Shown here in pieces: positions 6,510 to 12,064 of a stretch of DNA of 12,064 nucleotides. The position numbers and the translations under genes are program-made. The stretch is from DATFYI01 sp035315125. Lineage in GTDB: Bacteria; Chloroflexota; Anaerolineae; Anaerolineales; Anaerolineaceae. Where the stretch lies: positions 1 to 12,064 of the forward strand of contig DATFYI010000310.1 of the NCBI GenBank assembly GCA_035315125.1, written 5' to 3'. Under the pieces are notes generated by a model. That model made no database searches, had not been told where the DNA came from, and saw only the letters and a program-made list of their open reading frames with translations. Each line of letters opens with the position of its first letter. The stretch's first letter is position 1.

Positions 6510-7235
6510 ACTTGCCAGGCTTATTTTGGGATGATCCTTTGAAAGGATTTCTGCTAGACTGTACCCGCCGCAATAATGGGCAATCAAGCTCATCAAATCT
6601 TTAGTGATTACATCCAATTCATCAACAGAGGCAGGCGGCAATAAATCGATATTCATTTCAATGGAACGGGTTTCAGGCAAGGTAAGAGTATGCTGGCTTT
6701 GTCGCCAAACCCATCGACGAGTTAGGACTACCTGACCTTCAACAAAAATGATCTCCCCTGGATTTGGATGCTCCAATACGTCGGAGCCAAAAGCGATAAA
6801 ATCTTCAGAGCCATCCGACAAACGTAGGGAGATATCTTGGGTTAAACCATCCATAGAGTGCCCGCCGGCGGGGATCAGGTAACGCAGCGAGATGATATTA
6901 CCGATATCCACCAGAGCATTAATGGATGGAATCGGGTCGTTACGCAAGACTCTGCGAGCCATGGCTTCAATCGACGAACGGAATTCGCCTGGTTTAATAC
7001 CCAGGCTGCGAAATGCTTCGCGCCAGGCCTGGATGCGCGGATATTCAGCCAGGTTTTCAATCGCCAGGCGCTTTCGCAATGTTTCCTCTTCAGATCTTAA
7101 TAACGTTATCAAATCAGGTGTGGATGGCCCATTTTTTACACCGTAAGCCAATACAACACCCCTTACATATCCTGGAAACTTATTAAAGATTTGAGGATCG
7201 ATGCTATAAAATAATTCTTTCATGGAAAAATACAC
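6501..7235 (-). CDS. B3/4 (phenylalanyl-tRNA synthetase beta-like) domain protein
   Basis: A soluble protein of up to 244 residues matching the stand-alone B3/4 domain family, which shares a fold with the editing domain of the PheRS beta chain and is thought to act on tRNA or amino-acid substrates. Recognisable parts are WREAFRSLGIKPGEFRSS (71-88), then the helix AMARRVLRNDPIPSINALVDIGN (91-113) and SLRYLIPAGGHSMDGL (116-131). There is no catalytic synthetase core. The start is uncertain: GTG at 7233-7235 or ATG at 7221-7223 (four residues shorter), neither with a strong ribosome binding site. It begins 12 bp after the stop of the SUMF1-family gene, so the two are probably one transcript. Family assignment is good; the substrate is not known. 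Confidence 0.82.
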   Translation of the reverse strand: MYFSMKELFYSIDPQIFNKFPGYVRGVVLAYGVKNGPSTPDLITLLRSEEETLRKRLAIENLAEYPRIQAWREAFRSLGIKPGEFRSSIEAMARRVLRNDPIPSINALVDIGNIISLRYLIPAGGHSMDGLTQDISLRLSDGSEDFIAFGSDVLEHPNPGEIIFVEGQVVLTRRWVWRQSQHTLTLPETRSIEMNIDLLPPASVDELDVITKDLMSLIAHYCGGYSLAEILSKDHPKISLASLS

Positions 7236-7247
7236 TTAACCAGTGCT

Positions 7248-8276
7248 CTAATTTCCTGACCGGACACAACGAAAACCTCGATCTTCACCGGGTGAACTGG
7301 CTACATGTTGTAATCGGGAGGCACTACGTAAATAGACGTCAGGATCCCGCCAACCCCCGCCTTTAAGGGTGTGGTTTACACCTATAGACGGCCCCTTAGG
7401 ATTATTGGAGTCCACATCACGGAGATATGTATCACTATACCAATCTTTTATCCATTCGCGTACATTACCTGCCATGTCAAGCAACCCATATGGACTGGCT
7501 CCATCAGGAAAACTGCCTACAATAGTGGTCATGCCATAATAATTATTATAATTAGCTAATTTTGATGTAGGGGGGTTATTTCCCCATGGATAGATGCGTC
7601 CGTCGGTGCCACGGGCCGCCTTTTCCCACTGAGCTTCGGTCGGCAAGCTTCCACCAACCCAGGCACAATATTTCATGGCGTCATTCCAATTAACGTAAAC
7701 AACCGGATGATTTGTAAAATTCGGGTTTGTAAAAATAGCATAATAATTTGTGGATGTAACTAAGCCATTGCATTTACCGGCATCCAAACAACGATGGTAC
7801 ATACCATTCGTCACAGGCACCTTATCAATCCAATAGCCATCCAGATAGATCGAACGTTGAGGTTGTTCCTCGGTCTTAATGACTTGAGCGTTGTTTGAAG
7901 TACCCATCAAAAATTGGCCTGGTGGTATATAAATGATGGTCATATTATCCAATGGTGATATTTTTGTGGCTCCCGGAGAGGCTGCTGGGGTAGGAGTGTG
8001 TGTCGGTGCTGGTGTATTTGTCGGGCCCGATGTCGGTGTAATAGTTGGGGCTAAGGCTGTTTGGGTTTCAAACATAGCATTGACAACTTCATTAATTTTA
8101 GCCTGCGCGGTCATGGTGGTGTAAATTTGAGCTACAGCCGTTGCCATCGTATCGGTGTTGCTGGTTGGTTGGGAACGTTGGGAAAGATTCATAAAAGCCA
8201 GTACTGCTAAACCAAGAATTAAAACAATCGGAATTGCAAAAAATTCCTTACGCGTCTTCGAAAGGTTTTTGAACAT
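7248..8276 (-). CDS. Membrane-anchored SUMF1/FGE-sulfatase-family protein, non-catalytic
   Basis: A 342-residue protein with a cytosolic Lys/Arg-rich start, one membrane helix (about 13-31, AIPIVLILGLAVLAF), a Thr/Ala/Pro stalk (about 75-103, with repeats such as NTPAPTHTPTP) and a C-terminal sulfatase-modifying-factor domain (about 110-342) predicted outside the cell. Domain marks are IPPGQFLMGT, LPTEAQWEKAARG, YPWGNNPP, GLLDMAGNVREWIKDWY, LKGGGWRD and the terminal RGFRCVRSG. Formylglycine-generating enzymes carry an active cysteine pair in the segment after GGS(F/Y); here that stretch (GGGWRDPDVYLRSASRLQ) has none, so oxidase activity is unlikely. More likely it is a C-type-lectin-fold surface binding module or another non-canonical member of the family. 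It is the first gene of a probable pair with the B3/4 gene. Confidence 0.88.
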   Translation of the reverse strand: MFKNLSKTRKEFFAIPIVLILGLAVLAFMNLSQRSQPTSNTDTMATAVAQIYTTMTAQAKINEVVNAMFETQTALAPTITPTSGPTNTPAPTHTPTPAASPGATKISPLDNMTIIYIPPGQFLMGTSNNAQVIKTEEQPQRSIYLDGYWIDKVPVTNGMYHRCLDAGKCNGLVTSTNYYAIFTNPNFTNHPVVYVNWNDAMKYCAWVGGSLPTEAQWEKAARGTDGRIYPWGNNPPTSKLANYNNYYGMTTIVGSFPDGASPYGLLDMAGNVREWIKDWYSDTYLRDVDSNNPKGPSIGVNHTLKGGGWRDPDVYLRSASRLQHVASSPGEDRGFRCVRSGN

Positions 8277-8319
8277 AATTTTCCCGCCGGGGTTTGGATT
8301 GATAAATTGATCTCTGCTG

Positions 8320-8348
8320 ATTGTTTTTCAGTGAGGCTGTATTGTCAA
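8320..8348 (-). promoter_or_regulatory. Putative promoter of the SUMF1-family/B3-4 gene pair
   Basis: The minus strand has a perfect -35 TTGACA (8343-8348) and AACAAT (8320-8325, four of six bases) with a 17-bp spacer. Transcription would start near 8313, leaving a leader of about 37 nt. The rest of the 8277-8453 gap is AT-rich without a gene or a terminator hairpin that I could find. Confidence 0.5.
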
Positions 8349-8453
8349 GAATATTTCTTAATTTAGAGAAATTATACTATAAGCTGAACCTTGTGAAAGT
8401 TACAGGTAAGTATTTTTTGAATAATTGATTTTTGAAAAAGTGGTAAAAAATGG

Positions 8454-8777
8454 TTAACGGACTGTAAACCGGGTGGTCCCAATAACAATGACTACCCAGC
8501 CAATTCCCAGAATAATCAAGTTGAAAAGCAGCCATAGCAGATCAGTGCGCCTCGATGGTCCGCAGCGCAAAAAATTATGATTAAAAAAGGCCATATTCAC
8601 CATATGCTTGGCTGGATGAGAGCTGATATATAAGCCAAGCAGTACTCCGATGGTACCGTCCAGCTGAAAGATACCGGTTAATGTACGCAGCGAATAGAGC
8701 AATCCACAATAGAGGATGGCCAGCAAAACCAGCCCACTCATAATTTTGAGGTTTTGAACACGGTTTGTCTGGTCCAT
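8454..8777 (-). CDS. Small three-helix membrane protein, function unknown
   Basis: A 107-residue integral membrane protein with helices at about 12-30 (IMSGLVLLAILYCGLLYSL), 39-56 and 79-100 (LLWLLFNLIILGIGWVVIVIG). The second helix region contains LDGTIGVLLGLYISSHPAKHMVN, a polar His/Pro-containing stretch likely to be the functional core. I do not recognise a named family. The start ATG at 8775-8777 is chosen because AGGA lies eight bases upstream; the frame stays open to 8870, but that extension lacks a ribosome binding site and overlaps a promoter-like TATAAT. It lies downstream of the broken MFS gene on the same strand and upstream of the SUMF1-family gene, and seems to have its own promoter. 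Confidence 0.65.
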   Translation of the reverse strand: MDQTNRVQNLKIMSGLVLLAILYCGLLYSLRTLTGIFQLDGTIGVLLGLYISSHPAKHMVNMAFFNHNFLRCGPSRRTDLLWLLFNLIILGIGWVVIVIGTTRFTVR

Positions 8778-8859
8778 TAAAATATTCCTATGCCTGAAAC
8801 CCTTAAGCACGGTCCGATTATGAATAGAATACCAAAAATAAAATATCGAAGCTATATTC

Positions 8860-8865
8860 ATTATA
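8860..8865 (-). promoter_or_regulatory. Putative -10 box of the small membrane protein gene
   Basis: TATAAT on the minus strand lies inside GTGACTATAATGAAT (8856-8870), which matches the string before the S1C protease (552-566) at 14 of 15 bases. No good -35 is visible. Initiation would leave a leader of about 75 nt before the ATG at 8777. Confidence 0.4.
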
Positions 8866-8909
8866 GTCACGATATTAGGATGAATATAATACTAATTCGT
8901 TCTACTTTC

Positions 8910-10189
8910 CTAATCGGCTGGGGAAGCGTTCAGTAAGCTGCTTCCCAGGGAACGGGTTTCTCGGTTGAGAGCTGCCCATCCCGCCAGCAATATCATTAAG
9001 ACACCAGCGCCGATGAACAGGTATTGCAAGCTGAATTTTATAATGATGCCTGAAAGCGCCTGCGAGACTGGCACCAATCCAACATTTGCGAACAGCACCA
9101 TGCTCATAATTCGACCGATTTTATCGGAAGGGGTGCGTTGCTTATCAAGGTAATCAGGGTGATGGCTAAATAGCCATTGCCGGCGCCGAGAACCAGCAAC
9201 ATGCCAAAGGCCATCCAGGTAGATGTAACGAAAGCAAAAGTGGTCAGCATCAATCCAAACAGGGCAAATAACCCAACAATCAGCCTAATCAATAAACTGG
9301 CTTTGGGTTTTGGAAGGTTGCCTGCCGAAAGAATGCCAAGCAGGTTGCCACCGCCATAGGCTGACATGATCAACCCGAAGGCTGCCACAGCGCCCGCCAG
9401 GCGCAGTTGGGCCAATACGGGAATGCCAACATAGAGCGGGCCGACAAAGAACAGATTGGCCGCGGAAATCAAGATGAGGCTAACTTTCAACGAGCTATCC
9501 TGCAAGACAAATTGGAGCCCTTCATTAATTGATTTGAGGATATGGTCATTCGTACGGTTATTCCCTATTTCTTGCTGCCTGATTTGCCAGAGGGTCATGA
9601 TCGAGATCAGAAAAGAGATTGCATCCAATGCAAATGCCAGGGCAATCCCTTCGGTTCCGCCAGAGGCAGAACTTTAAAACAGAGCGATCAATCCGCCGAC
9701 TAAAACTGGCCCGGTAAAGCTGGTCATTTGAGCCGTACCCTGGATGAGGGAATTTCCAGTACTGAGATGTTTTTTGCCTATAATGTAAGGCACAATTGAG
9801 CTGGAAGCCGGATTGAAGAAACCACTTACCAACCCAAAAAGGAAAGCAAAGACGTAAAGGACCCAGGTTTGTATTGTGCCGGTGAAGATTAGAAAAGCCA
9901 TAATTGCGGTAAGACCCAGTCGCAGAATATCCGAAATCAACATCACATTGCGAGCTGAAAAGCGGTCGGTAATTGCACCGCCTACCAGCATAAACAAAGC
10001 ACGTGGGATACTGGATAAGGCCAATACAAAACCTAATGCCAGAGGATCATGGGTCAATTTGAGCACCAGCCAGGGAGCCGCGATCAGCTCAAACTGGTCA
10101 CCCAGCAGAGAAGCTCCTTGCCCAATCCAGAGCAGCCTGAAATTCCGGTTGTGTAATATTTTTTGGATGGGACTATTTGAAGTGGCCAT
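8910..10189 (-). pseudogene. Broken MFS exporter (EntS-like MFS_3 type), nonsense plus frameshift
   Basis: Three open segments together make one transporter of about 425 residues, the usual size for 12-helix MFS_3 exporters. Segment 1 (to 9674) starts MATSNSPIQKILHNRNFRLLWIG, includes the motif A-like loop GGAITDRFSARN, and ends GGLIALF at a TAA (9674-9676). The same frame continues SSASGGTEGIALAFALDAISFL, so this is an in-frame nonsense codon, about codon 172. Near 9141-9143 one base is missing: the frame then runs into a stop at 9104, while the frame from 9140 downward reads QRTPSDKIGRIMSM and on to the natural end at 8910. The start at 10189 (or 10192) has AAGGAG six bases upstream. Two independent lesions argue for a real pseudogene, though sequencing error cannot be excluded. 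The divergent MalT-like gene suggests a former regulator-pump pair. Confidence 0.85.
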
Positions 10190-10195
10190 CATTTG

Positions 10196-10201
10196 CTCCT
10201 T
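10196..10201 (-). promoter_or_regulatory. Ribosome binding site of the broken MFS gene
   Basis: AAGGAG on the minus strand is six bases from the ATG at 10187-10189 and three from the ATG at 10190-10192. It favours the former and rules against the longer frame that opens at 10231. The translation signal is still intact although the gene is broken. Confidence 0.6.
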
Positions 10202-10226
10202 ATTAGAAAAATCTGTGCTTGAAAAT

Positions 10227-10256
10227 AGCATATCGGTTTTCCGGGGTTAATGTCAT
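10227..10256 (-). promoter_or_regulatory. Putative promoter of the broken MFS gene
   Basis: ATGACA (10251-10256, five of six -35 bases) and TATGCT (10227-10232, four of six -10 bases) are separated by 18 bp on the minus strand. The promoter appears preserved, which points to recent inactivation of the gene. Confidence 0.4.
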
Positions 10257-10272
10257 CCAGAAAAAGAATTAA

Positions 10273-10300
10273 TTTAGAGGGTTAATTTCTATGCTAGAAT
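10273..10300 (+). promoter_or_regulatory. Putative promoter of the MalT-like regulator
   Basis: TAGAAT (10295-10300) is preceded by TGC, giving an extended -10 TGnTAGAAT, with TTTAGA at 10273-10278 (four of six -35 bases) and a 16-bp spacer. The leader would be about 30 nt. It lies next to the promoter of the divergent transporter gene, so one regulator could control both. Confidence 0.4.
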
Positions 10301-10335
10301 TGAATTTAACCTAACGATAAATAATATTGCCGCCT

Positions 10336-12064
10336 GTGAGCACTTTTCCCTTGCTGTCAACCAAGATCAATTTACCACCCAGCCGGGCCGACCTGGTGCA
10401 ACGGCCGCGTCTGTTGAAGAAACTGGACCCTAGCCTATCACCCGGCCAGCGGTTGACAATCCTTTCAGCGCCAGCCGGGTTTGGCAAGACCACTCTTGTT
10501 ATTGACTGGCAGCGGCATCTGGCAGAGCTTGGCATTGCCCTGGCGTGGTTCTCGATTGATGAGGGTGATAACGACCTGATCCGTTTTTTACGGTACCTGG
10601 TAGCTGCCCTGCAAAGGACCCAACCTGAGCTGGGTAAATCCAGCCTGGCTTTATTTGACCTTCCGCAAGTGCCCGAGATTGAAAGTCTGGTAATTCCTTT
10701 AATCAACGAGATTGAGGAACTTCCCGAACAATTGGTACTGGTTTTGGACGATTATCAGGAGATTAGCAACCCAGCAATTCACCAAGCGGTTAGCTATCTG
10801 CTAGTACACCAGCCGGCGCAGCTGCATCTGGTGATCACAACTCGCGTTGATCCAAACCTGCCGCTGGCGCGTTTGCGAGCTCGAGGCGAGCTGATTGAGA
10901 TTCGCTCAGAGGAGCTATGTTTCACAACCGATGAGACCTCGGATTATATTAAATATGCATCCAAAATCGCATTGACAACCGAACAGCTCTCAGAGTTGGA
11001 AAAAACCACGGAGGGCTGGGCGGCAGGTTTGCAAATAGCCGGGTTGACTTTACAATATCTGGCAGAGCGCCAGGTTGATGAGGGCGAGGTGAATAAATTC
11101 CTGGCTTCTTTCAACGGCTCTCACCAGTATGTCTTCGATTATCTGGCCCAGGAAGTAATCAACCGGCAGGATACGGGCACTATCAATTTTCTCCACCAGA
11201 CCTCCATCCTCGACCAACTCAATCCAGCTTTGTGTGACGCTATCACCGGGCGTAACGACAGCGAGCAAATCTTAAGGGCGCTTGACAGAACCAACCTGTT
11301 TATTTTAGCTCTGGATGAAAACCGCCAGTGGTACCGCTATCATCATCTATTTGCAGAATTTTTACGAATTGGTCTGGCTTCTAATCATTGGATTGAGCTA
11401 TACAAGCGAGCAGCAAATTGGTTTGAACAAAATGGCTTGTTTGAAAAGGCGGTCGCATATGCGCTTAAAGCCAGGGATTGGGAACAAGCCAGCCGCCTGA
11501 TCCGCCAATTGGCCGGTAAATTGATCAAACAAGGTGAGTTATCCGTTTTATTAAACTGGATGGACGCACTGCCAATATCTGTCTTACAGGCTGACGCTGA
11601 CTTATGTATTTACAAGGGCTGGATATCGTTATTGCAAAACAGTATGGGTGTTACAGCAACTCTGGCCGAACAAGCCGAAAATGTCATTCGAGTTGAAGAC
11701 CATGCAACCATGCATGGTCGTTTACTCGGATTGAAAGCCTATCTGGCATATGGTCGAGGAGAGGTCCAGGAAGCTGCACGGCTTGGTTTAGAATCAGTTG
11801 ATTTAATCGGTCAAGACGATCCATACTCTCGCAAGTGGGTATTGGCAATGTTGGGAAGTATCCAGCGTCAAGCCGGCAGTGTGCCAGCGGCAATCCGTTC
11901 TTTTGAAGATGCTATCCTGACGACAGAAAGCCAGAGAGTTGAGGACGTTCAGGCGTTTGATATCGGCTTGGCCATATTGCAAAGCAATCTTCAGGTAGCC
12001 TATGCGATGCATGCTGAGCACAGGCGGGCCATAGCTTACAGTAATGATTTAATCCGCCGGTATA
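10336..12064 (+). CDS. MalT-like LuxR-family ATP-dependent regulator, 5' part
   Basis: The first 576 codons of a large STAND-type transcription activator, open to the right edge. It starts in the family manner (MSTFPLLSTKINLPP), then the NTPase domain with Walker A APAGFGKTT (45-53) and Walker B LVLVLDDY (133-140), a sensor-like VITTR before DPNLPLARLRARGELIEIR, and a winged-helix region with TEGWAAGLQIAGLTL. From about residue 370 helical TPR-like repeats follow (WFEQNGLFEKAVAYALKA and onward). Such proteins bind ATP and an inducer, oligomerise, and activate transcription through a C-terminal LuxR helix-turn-helix, which here lies beyond the window. The start is inferred: GTG 10336 fits the family N-terminus; TTG 10327 is the only other option after the stop at 10318, and neither has a clear ribosome binding site. 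It is divergent from the broken MFS gene. Confidence 0.9.
   Translation, partial: MSTFPLLSTKINLPPSRADLVQRPRLLKKLDPSLSPGQRLTILSAPAGFGKTTLVIDWQRHLAELGIALAWFSIDEGDNDLIRFLRYLVAALQRTQPELGKSSLALFDLPQVPEIESLVIPLINEIEELPEQLVLVLDDYQEISNPAIHQAVSYLLVHQPAQLHLVITTRVDPNLPLARLRARGELIEIRSEELCFTTDETSDYIKYASKIALTTEQLSELEKTTEGWAAGLQIAGLTLQYLAERQVDEGEVNKFLASFNGSHQYVFDYLAQEVINRQDTGTINFLHQTSILDQLNPALCDAITGRNDSEQILRALDRTNLFILALDENRQWYRYHHLFAEFLRIGLASNHWIELYKRAANWFEQNGLFEKAVAYALKARDWEQASRLIRQLAGKLIKQGELSVLLNWMDALPISVLQADADLCIYKGWISLLQNSMGVTATLAEQAENVIRVEDHATMHGRLLGLKAYLAYGRGEVQEAARLGLESVDLIGQDDPYSRKWVLAMLGSIQRQAGSVPAAIRSFEDAILTTESQRVEDVQAFDIGLAILQSNLQVAYAMHAEHRRAIAYSNDLIRRY

Noticed and set aside
6530..6552. Inverted repeat ATCCTTT/AAAGGAT after the cyclase gene as a terminator
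   Set aside because: The full arms leave a one-base loop and the sterically possible stem is only four pairs; no T-run, and it lies inside the B3/4 coding region.
7965..8050. Repetitive stretch as a satellite or CRISPR-like repeat
   Set aside because: It is the in-frame Thr/Pro-rich stalk of the SUMF1-family protein; the repetition comes from the amino-acid composition.
8778..8870. N-terminal extension of the small membrane protein to a GTG at 8870
   Set aside because: The extension covers the TATAAT element and lacks a ribosome binding site, while ATG 8777 has AGGA at good spacing.
10311..10706. 131-codon minus-strand frame under the MalT-like gene
   Set aside because: Opposite strand of a clear NTPase domain with Walker motifs; its Arg/Ser-rich product looks like no known family.
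1..12064. Anti-phage defence system, mobile element or biosynthetic cluster
   Set aside because: No integrase, transposase, terminal repeats, toxin-antitoxin pair, restriction or CRISPR gene could be read. The STAND-type NTPase at the right edge fits a MalT-like regulator (MalT N-terminus and TPR repeats), not a defence STAND protein, although its C-terminal domain is not visible.

Overview
The window looks like chromosomal DNA of an uncultured Chloroflexota bacterium, probably class Anaerolineae. The evidence is the protein repertoire: a MalT-type LuxR regulator, a SUMF1-family protein on a Thr/Pro-rich stalk, a stand-alone B3/4-domain protein, a signal-less S1C protease, and several small membrane or HEAT-like proteins without a named family. 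This is an inference from gene content; no rRNA or other phylogenetic marker is present. I saw no tRNA, rRNA, CRISPR array, insertion sequence, phage gene or recognisable defence island.

Layout from left to right. (1) On the minus strand, the 5' part of a trypsin-like S1C (HtrA/DegP-type) protease runs off the left edge. A HEAT/ARM-like protein lies upstream of it on the same strand. (2) On the plus strand is an intact 14-helix DHA2-type drug efflux transporter. It converges on a minus-strand two-helix membrane protein with an external sensor-like domain. (3) On the plus strand, three tightly packed genes encode a PAS-PAS sensor, a V4R ligand-binding protein and a soluble di-HAMP-like diguanylate cyclase. 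They look like one c-di-GMP signalling operon. (4) On the minus strand, a SUMF1-family membrane-anchored protein is followed 12 bp later by a B3/4-domain protein whose end overlaps the end of the cyclase gene. (5) On the minus strand, a small three-helix membrane protein lies downstream of an MFS transporter gene that is broken twice, by an in-frame stop and a 1-base frameshift. (6) On the plus strand, divergent from the broken transporter, a MalT-like LuxR regulator runs off the right edge before its DNA-binding domain.

The most coherent functional unit is the PAS/V4R/cyclase operon. The V4R protein keeps residues at the spacing of the zinc site of the aromatic sensor MopR, and the cyclase keeps both its GGEEF active site and its RxxD inhibitory site. 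A plausible model is that small-molecule and PAS signals are passed between separate cytosolic proteins to control c-di-GMP synthesis. The divergent MalT-like regulator and transporter pair may once have been a regulator-efflux module that has lost its pump. Several putative promoters can be read in the gaps, and three of them share an unusual extended -10 element, TGRYTATAATG.
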